From the NCBI RefSeq assembly GCF_000969415.1, contig NZ_JZEX01000054.1, positions 1-33,170 on the forward strand: a stretch of 33,170 nt of DNA. Reading direction: 5' to 3'. Below, in pieces: positions 9,899 through 18,285 of the stretch. Every line of letters begins with the position of its first letter. Positions within the stretch are counted from its first letter, which is position 1. Below the pieces are notes generated by a model. The model saw nothing but the letters and a program-made list of their open reading frames with translations. It searched no databases and was not told the origin of the DNA. This DNA is from Devosia geojensis (GTDB lineage Bacteria; Pseudomonadota; Alphaproteobacteria; Rhizobiales; Devosiaceae). The translations under genes were made by a program, and so were the position numbers.

Positions 9899-9931
9899 GC
9901 GGGCACGTCATCCACGCGCCGGCTGTTCGGC

Positions 9932-10732
9932 TCAGGTGCGCTGCGCCGCCATCCACGAACCCTCGTTGACCTGCGGCGACAGGCCCTGCCTGGCGAGCAG
10001 GTCGAAGGCGCGCTTGTACCACTCGCTCGAGGGATAGTTGTGGCCGAGGACGGCCGCAGCGGTGCGCGCCTCGCTGACGAGGCCCAGCGACAGGTAGCTC
10101 TCGGTCAGGCGATAGAGCGCTTCCTCGATATGGGTCGAGGTCTGGTACTGCTCGACGACGACGCGGTAGCGGTTGATGGCGGCCGAGTGCTGGCCGTTGC
10201 CCTGGTAGTAGCGGCCGACCGACATCTCCTTGCCGGCGATGTTGTCGGAGGCCACCTTGAGCTTGTCCTGCGCGTCCTTGGCATGCTCGGAATTGGGGAA
10301 GGCGCGGATGAGCTGGGTGTAGGTCTCTATGGCGTTCTGCGAGATCTGCTGGTCGCGCGTGATGTCCTTGATCTGCGCGAAATAGGACGTGCCCTTGAGC
10401 CAGTAGACATAGGCCGCGTCGCGCCCGTTCGGGTAGAGCGCCAGATAGCGGTCCGCCGCCAGAATCGCCTCGTCGAACTTGCCGATACGGTAGTTGGCAT
10501 AGACCAGCATCAGCTTGGTCTCTTCGGCCAGCTGTCCGCGCGGATGCTGACGCTCGGAACGCTCGAGGAGCTCGATGGCGGTCAGGAACCGCTGGTTGTC
10601 CATGCTGGCGAGCGCCTGCTGATAGAGCGAGGCCTCCGGGATGATCTCTTCCTCGCGCAGCTTGGGCGGGCCGAACATGGAGCAGCCGGCCAGCGCCAGC
10701 ACGAGCAGCCCCATGGCGACGAAGCGGGACAT
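9932..10732 (-). CDS. bamD: Outer membrane assembly lipoprotein BamD (ComL)
   Basis: BamD is the essential lipoprotein of the BAM complex that inserts beta-barrel proteins into the outer membrane. The product has a lipobox LALAGC with the lipidated cysteine at residue 17 and then tetratricopeptide repeats typical of the family (YQQALASMDNQRFLTAIELLERSERQHP, YYQGNGQHSAAINRYRVVVEQY), over 266 aa. The ATG at 10732 gives a compact lipoprotein signal; an ATG at 10759 is also possible. A 12-base direct repeat ACTTCACCAAAC flanks that upstream ATG. It lies downstream of lpxC as in relatives, but 181 bases away, so a promoter of its own is possible. Confidence 0.95.
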   Translation of the reverse strand: MSRFVAMGLLVLALAGCSMFGPPKLREEEIIPEASLYQQALASMDNQRFLTAIELLERSERQHPRGQLAEETKLMLVYANYRIGKFDEAILAADRYLALYPNGRDAAYVYWLKGTSYFAQIKDITRDQQISQNAIETYTQLIRAFPNSEHAKDAQDKLKVASDNIAGKEMSVGRYYQGNGQHSAAINRYRVVVEQYQTSTHIEEALYRLTESYLSLGLVSEARTAAAVLGHNYPSSEWYKRAFDLLARQGLSPQVNEGSWMAAQRT

Positions 10733-10913
10733 GCGACCGGAAACTTCACCAAACGTCATGGACTTCACCAAACTGCCCCGTTCCTCTCGCCAAGCACAAG
10801 CCTGCGCCTAGTGGTCAATTCTATCAAAACTGTGGCGGCAAGGGGTAAGCCCTCATGGCGACAAACACAAGGGCGTGTCGCCGGCGACTTGCCGCAGCCC
10901 ACAACCGCGGCCG

Positions 10914-11870
10914 TTAGACGACGGAACGCAGGTACGAGTGCACCTCGAGCCCTTCGGGCAGGTCGTCGAGGGCGTCGAAATCGAGCGGCAGGTCGTCGGC
11001 CGGGACGATCTCGTAGTTGGCGTCGCTGGCAAACAGGCTCGAAAGAACGTGGGCGTTGAGCGCGTGCCCGCCCTTGTACGAGCGGAAGCGCCCGTAGATC
11101 GGCATGCCGCCGAGCGACAGGTCGCCGATGGCGTCGAGCAGCTTGTGGCGCACGAACTCGTCCTCGTAGCGCAGGCCGCCCGGATTGAGGATGCGGTCCT
11201 CATGCACGGTGATGGAATTGTCGAGAGAGGAACCGAGGGCGTAGCCGGCCTGGCGCAGGATCTTGGCGTCGCGCACGAACCCGAAGGTACGGGCCCGCGA
11301 GACGTCCTCGTAATACTTGCGCGGCGACCAGTCGAAGATCATGCGCTGGCGCCCGATGACCTTGCTGTCGAAATCGATCTCGAGGTCGAGGGCGCGCCCG
11401 TTGTAGGGCTCGAGGGCGGCAAAGGCGTCGTTGTTGCGCACGGTCACGGCGCGCACGATCTTGATGAAGCGGCGCACCGCCGGCTGGATCTCGAGACCCG
11501 TCTCGAGGATCGCCTGGGCGAAGGGCCGCGCGCTGCCGTCGAGAATGGGGCATTCGCCCCCGTCGAGGGTGATGAGCGCATTGTCGACGCCCATGCCCGA
11601 GAGCGCCGAGACCACGTGCTCGACGGTCGCAACGCTGACGCTGTCGCCCAGATCCAGCGTGGTGCAGAGCGTCGTGCGGGTGACGCGCGAGAAATGGATC
11701 TGGACCGGAAGGGTCTTGCGTCCGTCGCCCAGATCCCGGCTGATGAGATAGCCGCTGTTGGGCGGGGCGGGCGCGATGGTGAGGGTCACGGGCTGGCCGC
11801 TATGGACGCCATAGCCGCCGAAGGAGAGCTCGGACGCCAGGGTACGCTGGCGCGTCGAAAGTTTATGCAT
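10914..11870 (-). CDS. lpxC: UDP-3-O-acyl-N-acetylglucosamine deacetylase LpxC
   Basis: LpxC carries out the committed step of lipid A synthesis, removing acetate from UDP-3-O-acyl-GlcNAc in the cytoplasm. The 318-aa product has the zinc ligands H85 (VEHVVSAL), H242 and D246 (RHKLLDAIGDL), and the catalytic histidine H269 (GGHALN). The ATG at 11870 (MHKLSTRQRTL) has GGAG 10 bases upstream; a TTG two codons before is less likely. It follows ftsZ, but a strong terminator separates the two, so it probably has its own promoter in 11871-11981 or depends on readthrough. Confidence 0.97.
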   Translation of the reverse strand: MHKLSTRQRTLASELSFGGYGVHSGQPVTLTIAPAPPNSGYLISRDLGDGRKTLPVQIHFSRVTRTTLCTTLDLGDSVSVATVEHVVSALSGMGVDNALITLDGGECPILDGSARPFAQAILETGLEIQPAVRRFIKIVRAVTVRNNDAFAALEPYNGRALDLEIDFDSKVIGRQRMIFDWSPRKYYEDVSRARTFGFVRDAKILRQAGYALGSSLDNSITVHEDRILNPGGLRYEDEFVRHKLLDAIGDLSLGGMPIYGRFRSYKGGHALNAHVLSSLFASDANYEIVPADDLPLDFDALDDLPEGLEVHSYLRSVV

Positions 11871-11921
11871 ACTCAATAAGCTCCAATACCAAGCCCGCGT
11901 AACCAGCCGAAGGTCTTAGCC

Positions 11922-11951
11922 AAAAAAGAACCGGCGCGGAAGCCGCGCCGG
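11922..11951 (-). terminator. Rho-independent terminator after ftsZ
   Basis: On the minus strand CCGGCGCGG-CTT-CCGCGCCGG (11951-11931) is a perfect 9-bp stem with a 3-base loop, followed by TTCTTTTTT. It lies 30 bases after the ftsZ stop and 51 before the lpxC start. This is the clearest terminator in the window and marks the end of the ftsZ unit. Confidence 0.9.
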
Positions 11952-11981
11952 GGCTGCATCTGGTTACGAACTCAGGGCGTT

Positions 11982-13646
11982 TCAACCGTGTTTGCGCAAG
12001 AACGCGGGTATCTCCAAATGGTCCTTGGCGGGGGTCTGCGCGACCGGTCGGCCGTGCGGATCGAGATTTCCGCGAGCGCCTTCCGGCGCCGGCGAATGGG
12101 CGGAAACCCTTGACGGGCCTGATTCAATTGCGCTGCGTGCGGCGTTGTCGTCGGCCAGCGGCAACTCCGGTTCGGGCTCTGCGGTCGGTCGCAGGCTGAT
12201 GCCGACATTGGAGGCCAGACGCTTGAAGAGGGCACGCGCATTGCGCGGTTCGGCCTCGTGACGTTCCTGCGCCTCCTGTGACCGGCGCGCAACAATCGGC
12301 AGCTCCTCGGTGCGCGGCATGCGGCGCTGCCCTTCCGGACGCGCAGCGTTCGACGGCACGTAGACGCTCGGGATCGGCGACTCGTCGCGCGGCATCTGGT
12401 CCTCGAGCGCATCGTGGCTGGCGGCGGCCGGGATGTACGGCTCGACGAAGACGCCGTCGTCTTCCTGCTGCATAGCCGGAGCGGCAGCGGGCGCGGCGAC
12501 CGTCTCGCGCACGATGGCTTCGGCGACGGCGGCCTCGACCTGATGGCCGATCTCTTCCTCGGCCGCGGCGACCGTGGCGGGCACGATGCGGGCCGGCGCC
12601 TGCTCGGCGGGCGCGACGCGCTTGACCGACAGCGGCGCGCGCGTCGAATTCGGCCTGGCGGGCTCGAGCGCCTGGACCATCGTCGCATCGGTGCCCGTGG
12701 CGACGACGGCGACGCGGATGGTGCCGTTGAGATTGGGGTCGAAGGTTGCGCCGAGGATGATGTTGGCGTCGGAATCGACTTCCTCGCGGACGCGGCTCGC
12801 CGCCTCGTCGACCTCGTAGAGGGTGAGGTCCGGACCGCCGGTGATCGAGATCAAGAGGCCCCGCGCGCCGTGCATCGAGACGTCATCGAGCAGCGGATTG
12901 GCGATCGCCGCTTCGGCGGCGTGGCGGGCGCGATCCTCGCCGGAGGCTTCGCCCGTGCCCATCATCGCCTTGCCCATGCCGCGCATGACGGCGCGCACGT
13001 CCGCGAAATCGAGGTTGATGAGGCCTTCCTTGACCATCAGGTCGGTGATGCAGGCAACGCCCGAGAACAGCACCTGGTCGGCCATGGCGAAGGCGTCGGC
13101 AAACGTGGTCTTCTCGTTGGCGACGCGGAAGAGGTTCTGGTTGGGAATGACGATGAGGGTGTCGACGTGGCGGTGCAGCTCGTCGATGCCGTCCTCGGCC
13201 AGCCGCGCGCGGCGGTTGCCCTCGAAGCTGAAGGGCTTGGTGACGACGCCGACGGTCAGGATGCCCTGCTCGCGGGCCGCGCGCGCCACGACCGGAGCCG
13301 CGCCCGTGCCGGTGCCGCCGCCCATGCCGGCGGTGATGAAGACCATATGGGAGCCCGAGAGATGGTCGTTGATCTCATCGAAGCTTTCTTCCGCCGCCGC
13401 CCGGCCGACTTCCGGATGGGACCCCGCACCCAACCCCTCGGTAACCCCCACGCCGAGCTGGATGATGCGTTGCGCCTTGGAGAGCGCCAAAGCCTGCGCG
13501 TCGGTGTTGGCCACAACGAAATCGACCCCGTCGAGGCCGGACTCGATCATGTTGTTGACCGCGTTGCCGCCTGCGCCACCGACCCCGAAAACCGTGATGC
13601 GGGGCTTGAGTTCCTGGATGTCGGGGATGGTGAGGTTGATGGTCAT
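11982..13646 (-). CDS. ftsZ: Cell division protein FtsZ
   Basis: FtsZ is the tubulin-like GTPase that polymerises into the Z-ring at midcell and recruits the divisome. The 554-aa product has the GTP-binding motif GGGTGTG (109-115), the T7 loop [11 protein letters not shown] near residue 210, then a long disordered linker rich in A, P, E and R, and the conserved C-terminal peptide [13 protein letters not shown] that contacts FtsA. The long linker is typical of Hyphomicrobiales. ATG at 13646 ([21 protein letters not shown]) is preferred to 13658. Normally ftsA is directly upstream; here 1.5 kb of inverted genes intervenes. Its upstream region has CtrA-like boxes and GANTC sites, so expression is probably cell-cycle controlled from its own promoter. 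Confidence 0.98.
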   Translation of the reverse strand: MTINLTIPDIQELKPRITVFGVGGAGGNAVNNMIESGLDGVDFVVANTDAQALALSKAQRIIQLGVGVTEGLGAGSHPEVGRAAAEESFDEINDHLSGSHMVFITAGMGGGTGTGAAPVVARAAREQGILTVGVVTKPFSFEGNRRARLAEDGIDELHRHVDTLIVIPNQNLFRVANEKTTFADAFAMADQVLFSGVACITDLMVKEGLINLDFADVRAVMRGMGKAMMGTGEASGEDRARHAAEAAIANPLLDDVSMHGARGLLISITGGPDLTLYEVDEAASRVREEVDSDANIILGATFDPNLNGTIRVAVVATGTDATMVQALEPARPNSTRAPLSVKRVAPAEQAPARIVPATVAAAEEEIGHQVEAAVAEAIVRETVAAPAAAPAMQQEDDGVFVEPYIPAAASHDALEDQMPRDESPIPSVYVPSNAARPEGQRRMPRTEELPIVARRSQEAQERHEAEPRNARALFKRLASNVGISLRPTAEPEPELPLADDNAARSAIESGPSRVSAHSPAPEGARGNLDPHGRPVAQTPAKDHLEIPAFLRKHG

Positions 13647-13689
13647 GAAAGGCCCCATAATGGCGTGGTTAGGCCTAGATTTACTCTCC

Positions 13690-13783
13690 CATTCGTTAAC
13701 CAGACCCTAACAATTGACCCTATCGCGTTAACGAATGCGCAATTTGCGAGGCCTCGGCGCCTTCGCGTTTACGCTTCGTTAAC
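13690..13783 (-). promoter_or_regulatory. CtrA-like boxes and inverted repeat upstream of ftsZ
   Basis: Two sites each match the CtrA consensus TTAA-N7-TTAAC with one mismatch: TTAA-CCAGACC-CTAAC (13696-13711) and TTTA-CGCTTCG-TTAAC (13768-13783). GTTAAC occurs three times (13695, 13727, 13778). CATTCGTTAAC (13690-13700) and GTTAACGAATG (13727-13737) form a perfect 11-bp inverted repeat. CtrA control of ftsZ is established in Caulobacter; binding here is inferred. Confidence 0.5.
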
Positions 13784-13798
13784 TCTGCGGCATTGGTC

Positions 13799-13826
13799 GA
13801 TTCAGCCGCCGACAGATCGTCGACTC
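13799..13826. promoter_or_regulatory. Two GANTC (CcrM) sites upstream of ftsZ
   Basis: GATTC at 13799-13803 and GACTC at 13822-13826 are CcrM methylation sites, about 150-180 bases upstream of the ftsZ start and next to the CtrA-like boxes. GANTC methylation is known to affect ftsZ transcription in Caulobacter. Here it could affect ftsZ, the divergent VOC gene, or neither. Confidence 0.4.
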
Positions 13827-13845
13827 TATGGGCAGCGAAAGGGAC

Positions 13846-13883
13846 TTGCGTATAACCATAAAGCAATATAACGTTACGGTTAT
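13846..13883 (+). promoter_or_regulatory. Putative promoter and operator of the VOC gene
   Basis: TTGCGT (13846-13851) and TATAAC (13867-13872) are possible -35 and -10 boxes with a short 15-base spacer. ATAACC (13852-13857) and GGTTAT (13878-13883) form an inverted repeat bracketing the -10 box, and TAACGTTA (13869-13876) is a palindrome. No regulator gene is adjacent. Confidence 0.35.
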
Positions 13884-13905
13884 CAAAACTCGCAGGAGAC
13901 CTCTA

Positions 13906-14382
13906 ATGAGCAAGATCACCCCCAGCCTCTGGTTCGACAATAACCTGGAAGAGGCGATGGACTTCTACGTATCGGTATTCCCGGACGCCAGGATCCACGG
14001 CGTCACGCGCTACGGCGAAACAGGTCCCGGCAAACCGGGCTCCGTGATGACGGGAGACTTTGAGATCATGGGCCAGCGCTTCAACGCCATCAACGGCGGG
14101 CCCGAGTTCAAGTTCAGCGAAGCCGTCTCGTTCATCATCGATTGCAAGGACCAGGCCGAGGTGGACTACTACTGGACAAAGCTCACCTCCGACGGCGGCG
14201 CCGACAGCTATTGCGGATGGGTCAAGGACAAGTTCGGCCTTTCCTGGCAGATCATTCCGCAGGCGCTCTACCGCACCGTCACCGGCAGCGATCCGGCCGG
14301 CGCCCAGCGGGCAACGGAGGCTATGCTCAAGATGAGGAAGCTCATCGTCGCCGACCTCGAGAAGGCCTATGCGGGGCAGTAA
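13906..14382 (+). CDS. VOC-superfamily protein, PhnB-like
   Basis: This 158-aa protein belongs to the PhnB-like branch of the glyoxalase/bleomycin-resistance (VOC) fold, often labelled 3-demethylubiquinone-9 3-methyltransferase domain. The family opening ITPSLWFDNNLEEAMDFYVSVFPDA and the end motif GWVKDKFGLSWQIIPQAL are clear. The real substrate of these proteins is mostly unknown, so no enzymatic role is claimed. AGGAG 8 bases before the ATG at 13906 fixes the start; the frame is open upstream but lacks a binding site. It lies divergent from ftsZ and 103 bases ahead of the toxin-antitoxin pair, in the ftsA-ftsZ junction where no gene normally lies, so it probably arrived with that pair. Confidence 0.9.
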   Translation: MSKITPSLWFDNNLEEAMDFYVSVFPDARIHGVTRYGETGPGKPGSVMTGDFEIMGQRFNAINGGPEFKFSEAVSFIIDCKDQAEVDYYWTKLTSDGGADSYCGWVKDKFGLSWQIIPQALYRTVTGSDPAGAQRATEAMLKMRKLIVADLEKAYAGQ

Positions 14383-14436
14383 CGCCGCTCTCGTCCGTGG
14401 AGAAGGCGGTTCATCTCGCCTCCTCCACTTGTAGTC

Positions 14437-14465
14437 TGATATCTCTCTATGATATTTTGCTATCA
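14437..14465 (+). promoter_or_regulatory. Candidate operator/promoter of the FitAB-type pair
   Basis: TGATAT occurs at 14437-14442 and 14450-14455, and TATCA at 14461-14465, giving both a 13-base direct repeat and an inverted repeat TGATA-N6-TATCA. The stretch is AT-rich and about 20 bases before the antitoxin start. TATGAT (14449-14454) may be the -10 box. Ribbon-helix-helix antitoxins usually bind such sites to repress themselves. Confidence 0.45.
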
Positions 14466-14485
14466 CCTGTGCGAGGATCAAATGC

Positions 14486-14725
14486 ATGGCTGCCGTCACT
14501 ATTCGCAACATTCCCGATGAGACGCATCGCGCTCTGAAGCAGCGCGCCAAGCAGCATGGCCGCAGCACCGAAGCGGAAATTCGCGAGATCCTGACTGAGG
14601 CTGTTCATCCCAAGGGCGACGTGAAGATTGGCACTGAGCTCGCCAAGCTTGGACGGCGTTACGGGGGCATAGACCTCAACATCGAACGGGATAGGTCCGT
14701 TACGGAACCGGCCGAGTTCGAATGA
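14486..14725 (+). CDS. FitA/VapB-like ribbon-helix-helix antitoxin
   Basis: The 79-aa protein opens with AAVTIRNIPDETHRALKQRAKQHGRSTEAEIREILTEAV, the ribbon-helix-helix fold of FitA-type antitoxins, which both binds DNA and, through its C-terminal tail (here DRSVTEPAEFE), inhibits the partner nuclease. GAGG lies 9 bases before the ATG. Its stop overlaps the start of the toxin gene by 4 bases (ATGA), the usual arrangement in type II toxin-antitoxin operons. The pair lies on the strand opposite to the dcw genes, between ftsA and ftsZ. Base composition is visibly less GC-rich than the flanking division genes, consistent with acquisition by transfer. Confidence 0.9.
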   Translation: MAAVTIRNIPDETHRALKQRAKQHGRSTEAEIREILTEAVHPKGDVKIGTELAKLGRRYGGIDLNIERDRSVTEPAEFE

Positions 14726-15144
14726 TCGTTCTCGATACGAACGTCGTGTCCGAGGTGATCCGCTCGGACCCGAGCCTGGCTGTTATCGGTTGGCTCGACC
14801 GCCAGCCTTCAAACTCGCTTTACCTGACCGCGACCAGTCTCGCGGAACTATTGGTCGGCATCGCCTACCTCCCGCCGGGACGCCGAAGGACCAGCCTGCA
14901 CAAGGATATGATTGAGCTAGTGGATGCTCTGTTCGGCGATCGTGTGTTGGCCTTTGATGGTGGGGCGGCTGTAAAATACGCCGATATCGTCAGTACCGCG
15001 CGATCCCGGGGACGCACCATTTTGGTCGCGGACGGCCAGATCGCCGCGATAGCCTCGGCCAAGGGGTTTTCTGTCGCAACCCGCGACGTTGCCCCGTTCC
15101 ACGCCGCAGGCGTGGACGTCATTAATCCCTGGGAAGCCGCCTAA
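14722..15144 (+). CDS. FitB/VapC-like PIN-domain toxin
   Basis: This 140-aa PIN-domain ribonuclease is the toxin of the pair. The acidic metal-binding residues are in place: D5 (MIVLDTN), E42 (TSLAELLVG), D104 (LVADGQIAAIA) and D122 (VATRD). The sequence follows FitB, including the C-terminal NPW. VapC-type toxins cleave tRNA or rRNA and stop growth when freed from antitoxin; which RNA is cut here cannot be read. The TAA stop at 15142-15144 overlaps the TAG stop of the convergent ftsA gene (minus, 15143-15141) in CTAA, so there is no room for a terminator and the two transcripts must overlap at their 3' ends. Confidence 0.92.
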   Translation: MIVLDTNVVSEVIRSDPSLAVIGWLDRQPSNSLYLTATSLAELLVGIAYLPPGRRRTSLHKDMIELVDALFGDRVLAFDGGAAVKYADIVSTARSRGRTILVADGQIAAIASAKGFSVATRDVAPFHAAGVDVINPWEAA

Positions 15145-16454
15145 AAGCTCGTCCGCAGCCAGTTGCCGACGCGAGCGAGGTACCCGTCCGTGCCGGTGAG
15201 CTTGCGCACAGGCCGGGGCTCGGCGTACTCGTTGACGCAGACCTGCGGGTAGACGAGCATGCCGGCGACGGCGGCGAAGGCGGCGCCCTTGGCGATTTCG
15301 GGCAGGCCCGCGATGCCCATGGGGCGGCCGTTGCGCACGTTCCTGGCGAGTACGCGCCGCGCGACCTCCGGCAGGCCGGTGAGTTCGCTCGCTCCGCCCG
15401 TCAGGACGAAGCGGCGCCCGCAGACATCCATCATGCCGGTCGCCTGCATGCGGTCGCGGACGGCGGTCAAAATCTCTTCGATGCGCGGGCGCATGATGCG
15501 GGTGAGGACCGAGCGGGCCACCTGCCCCGGCGCTTCGTCATGGGTCGCGCCGACCGGCTGGATCGGGATCATGTCGCGCTCGTCCGCCTGGCCGGGCAGC
15601 ACCGAGCCGTAGAAGGTCTTGAGGCGTTCTGCGTCAGCGATCGAGACCGAGAGCTGCCGGGCAAGATCGAGCGTCAGGTGGTGTCCGCCGATGGCGATCG
15701 CGTCGGCATAGACGAGATGCCCTTCGTTGAAGACGGAGACCGTGGTCGTCGCACCGCCGAAGTCGATGCAGGCGACGCCGAGCTTGGACTCGTCGTCGAC
15801 GAGGGTCGCAAGGCCTGAGGCATAGGGCGTGGCGATCAGCGCCTCGATCTGCAGGTGACACCGGTGCAGCACGAGCTCGAGATTGCGCATGGCGAGCGTC
15901 TCGGCGCTGACGACGGCGACATCGACGCCGAGCTTTTCTCCCACCATCCCCTTGGGGTCGGCAACACCCTTCTGCCCGTCGAGCGAGAAGCCGATGGGCA
16001 GCGCATGGATGATCGAGCGTTCGGGGCGCACCGAGCGCCCGTTGACGGCGCGCAGCACCTTGACGATGTCGGCCTTCTCCACCTCCTCGCCGTCGAGCGA
16101 GACGGTGGCCGAGAAGGTTTCCGAGCCGAGCCGCCCGGCGGTGACGTTGACGATGACAGTCTCGACCGTCAGGCCCGCCGCGCGTTCGGCCATGCCGACG
16201 ACGGAGCGGATGGCGTGCTCGGCCTTGTCGATGTCGGTGACGACGCCACTCTTGACGCCTGCCGACGGTCCGTAGCCGAAGCCGATGACATCGGCCTTGT
16301 GGGTGCGGCCCTTCAGGGCCTTGCCTTCCGGCCGCGGCGTCAGCCGCGCGATCACGCAGCACATCTTGACCGAGCCGATATCGAGCACCGCCACCAGGCT
16401 CGTGCGGCCGGGCTGGACCGGACGGAGTCGGGTTGTCATGGAGTCGGTGATCAT
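15141..16454 (-). CDS. ftsA: Cell division protein FtsA
   Basis: FtsA is the actin-like ATPase that tethers FtsZ filaments to the inner membrane. The 437-aa product has the ATPase opening LVAVLDIGSVKMCCVIA, the SHS2 domain, the ACIDFGGATTTVSVF phosphate-2 region, the VLTGGASELTGL adenosine motif, and the amphipathic membrane helix GYLARVGNWLRTSF at the very end. The ATG at 16454 overlaps the ftsQ stop by 4 bases (ATGA), so the large upstream extension of the frame is not coding. The C-terminus is intact even though a toxin gene abuts it tail to tail. Expression depends on the ftsW-to-ftsA unit. Confidence 0.97.
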   Translation of the reverse strand: MITDSMTTRLRPVQPGRTSLVAVLDIGSVKMCCVIARLTPRPEGKALKGRTHKADVIGFGYGPSAGVKSGVVTDIDKAEHAIRSVVGMAERAAGLTVETVIVNVTAGRLGSETFSATVSLDGEEVEKADIVKVLRAVNGRSVRPERSIIHALPIGFSLDGQKGVADPKGMVGEKLGVDVAVVSAETLAMRNLELVLHRCHLQIEALIATPYASGLATLVDDESKLGVACIDFGGATTTVSVFNEGHLVYADAIAIGGHHLTLDLARQLSVSIADAERLKTFYGSVLPGQADERDMIPIQPVGATHDEAPGQVARSVLTRIMRPRIEEILTAVRDRMQATGMMDVCGRRFVLTGGASELTGLPEVARRVLARNVRNGRPMGIAGLPEIAKGAAFAAVAGMLVYPQVCVNEYAEPRPVRKLTGTDGYLARVGNWLRTSF

Positions 16455-17329
16455 GGCTTGTCGTCTTCTTCGCGTTTGGCAGGGCGCAGCGCCACCAGCT
16501 CGGGGATGCGCAGGTCTATGATGGTGACGTCCCGGTCGAGCAGCGCATAGTCGCGCTGGTAGCCCTCGAGATCGCGCAGCGCCTGCGCGACGCCGAACTC
16601 GGGCAGCTGCACGCGCAGCCCCGTATCGTAGATCATGTCCCAGCGCCGGTCGGCGATGCGCGAGAGGGCGACGATATCGGCGGAAAGGTCCGGGAACTGT
16701 TCGAGCGAGCGGATCATGGCCATGGCATCGTCCGCCGCGCCGTCGCCGATGATGAGCGGCAGGTCGCCCCAGGCGCCCTGGTCCTCGCCGATCTGCAGGC
16801 CCTGCGCATCGACGAGGAAGGTGATGCCGTCGACCCGCCAGCGCGCGACGGGGGCTTTTTCGCTCACGGTGACGATGACGTCGCCCGGATAGACCTTGCG
16901 GATGGTGACCGTCTCGATGGCGGGAAGGTCGGCGATGCGCGAACGGGCCGCCTCCGCGTCGAAGTCGAGGGTCGAGGTGCGCGGCGCGATGCCGAGCGCG
17001 GCGAGGATATCGCTCTCGCGCGTCAGCATCTGGCCGGAAATCGAGATTTCTCCGACGGCAAAGCCCGCGTCGGCGAACTCGCCCTGCACCAGGTCGCCGG
17101 CCGCCGTCAGCCCTGCCCCGATCGGCTCGCGCAGTTGCCAGGCGGCGAGCGCGAGGATCATGACGACGAGGACGGCGGCGCCGCGCAGAACCAGACGGCG
17201 CTGCAGGACCCAGAAGTGCTCGATGCCGATCCGCAGCCGCCGCTTCGGCCTCCGCTGCACCACGGGCAGCGAACGCGGATCGACGGGCCGGGCGTTGGCT
17301 AGGATTGCCTTGGACCCTACCTGTTGCAA
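16451..17329 (-). CDS. ftsQ: Cell division protein FtsQ (POTRA domain)
   Basis: FtsQ is a bitopic membrane protein that bridges cytoplasmic and periplasmic divisome parts. The 292-aa product has a basic cytoplasmic N-terminus ([10 protein letters not shown]), one transmembrane helix at about 49-67 ([17 protein letters not shown]) and a POTRA domain from about 90 ([23 protein letters not shown]). No ATG or GTG fits. A TTG at 17329 lies 7 bases after a strong GGAGG (17341-17337), inside the last codons of ddl, so the gene starts with TTG and overlaps ddl by 13 bases. The rare start probably keeps FtsQ low relative to its neighbours. Its stop overlaps the ftsA start by 4 bases. Confidence 0.95.
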   Translation of the reverse strand: MQQVGSKAILANARPVDPRSLPVVQRRPKRRLRIGIEHFWVLQRRLVLRGAAVLVVMILALAAWQLREPIGAGLTAAGDLVQGEFADAGFAVGEISISGQMLTRESDILAALGIAPRTSTLDFDAEAARSRIADLPAIETVTIRKVYPGDVIVTVSEKAPVARWRVDGITFLVDAQGLQIGEDQGAWGDLPLIIGDGAADDAMAMIRSLEQFPDLSADIVALSRIADRRWDMIYDTGLRVQLPEFGVAQALRDLEGYQRDYALLDRDVTIIDLRIPELVALRPAKREEDDKP

Positions 17330-18237
17330 CTCGCGTCCTCCACCATCCAGGAGACAAGCTCTTCGAACGAATGCCCTGCGGCAAGCGCCTGCTCCGGAAC
17401 GAGGGAGGTCGGGGTCATGCCCGGTTGAGTGTTGATCTCCAGGCAGACCAGTTCGCCATCTTCGCCTGCCTGGTCGTTGTAACGGAAGTCCGTCCGCGTC
17501 ACGCCCCGACAGCCCAGTGCAGCATGGGCCTTGAGGCTCATTTTCTGCACTTTGTCGTAAATATTCGGTGAAACCTGCGCCGGCACGATGTGGCGCGAGC
17601 CACCTTTCGCGTACTTGGCCTCGTAATTGTAGAAGGCGAGGTCGGTAACGATCTCGGTGACGCCAAGCGCGACGTCCCCCATCACCGCGCAGGTCAGCTC
17701 ACGGCCCGGGATGTAGCGCTCCACCATCACCTCCTCGCCCAGCGTCCAATCCTCGCGCAGAAGCTCCTGCGGCGGGTGGCTCTGGTCGGCCTTGACGATG
17801 AAGACGCCGAAGCTCGAGCCGTCGGCGATCGGCTTGACGACGTAGGGCGGCTCCATGACGTGGGCGCGCGCCACCTCCGACCTCGACGCGACGATATGGT
17901 CGGTGACCGGAATGCCGGCCGCCCTGAACATGATCTTGGACTGGTGCTTGTCCATGGCGAGGGCCGAGGCGAGGACCCCCGAATGGGTATAGGGCTGCTG
18001 CAAAAGCTCGAGAACACCCTGCATCATGCCGCTCTCGCCGAACGGCCCGTGCAGCGCGTTGAACGCGACATCGGGCTTGAGATCGGCGAGCACTGTGGCG
18101 ATGTCGCGCCCGACGTCCACCTCGGTGACCTTGTAGCCCGCGTTGCGCAGCGCCGCGGCGCATTCGCCCCCGGACATCAGCGATACCGGCCGCTCGGCGG
18201 ACCACCCGCCCATGAGGACGGCGACGTGCTTGGTCAT
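17317..18237 (-). CDS. ddl: D-alanine--D-alanine ligase
   Basis: Ddl joins two D-alanines with ATP to give the dipeptide that MurF adds to the peptidoglycan precursor. The 306-aa ATP-grasp protein has the N-terminal [19 protein letters not shown], the [16 protein letters not shown] motif, the ATP-grasp core ([18 protein letters not shown]) and the metal-binding [20 protein letters not shown]. It is the ddlB of the dcw cluster. The start ATG at 18237 lies 187 bases after murB, a gap filled by a palindromic repeat, whereas these genes usually lie close together. Its 3' end carries the ftsQ ribosome binding site and overlaps ftsQ by 13 bases. Confidence 0.97.
   Translation of the reverse strand: MTKHVAVLMGGWSAERPVSLMSGGECAAALRNAGYKVTEVDVGRDIATVLADLKPDVAFNALHGPFGESGMMQGVLELLQQPYTHSGVLASALAMDKHQSKIMFRAAGIPVTDHIVASRSEVARAHVMEPPYVVKPIADGSSFGVFIVKADQSHPPQELLREDWTLGEEVMVERYIPGRELTCAVMGDVALGVTEIVTDLAFYNYEAKYAKGGSRHIVPAQVSPNIYDKVQKMSLKAHAALGCRGVTRTDFRYNDQAGEDGELVCLEINTQPGMTPTSLVPEQALAAGHSFEELVSWMVEDASCNR
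17337..17341 (-). promoter_or_regulatory. ftsQ: Ribosome binding site deciding the ftsQ TTG start
   Basis: GGAGG on the minus strand (complement CCTCC), 7 bases before TTG at 17329. It lies within the ddl coding sequence (codons for VED). This is the only good ribosome binding site near the start of ftsQ. Confidence 0.8.
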
Positions 18238-18285
18238 GGGTGGCTCCGGTGGTAGAGGGCAAGATTAGGAGGAAGACTGAAGGAC

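Noticed and set aside
15141..17384. 747-codon frame suggesting an FtsQ-FtsA fusion
   Set aside because: The first 310 residues are an R/A/G-rich shadow of ftsQ and ddl. FtsA proper starts at 16454 with a 4-base overlap with ftsQ.
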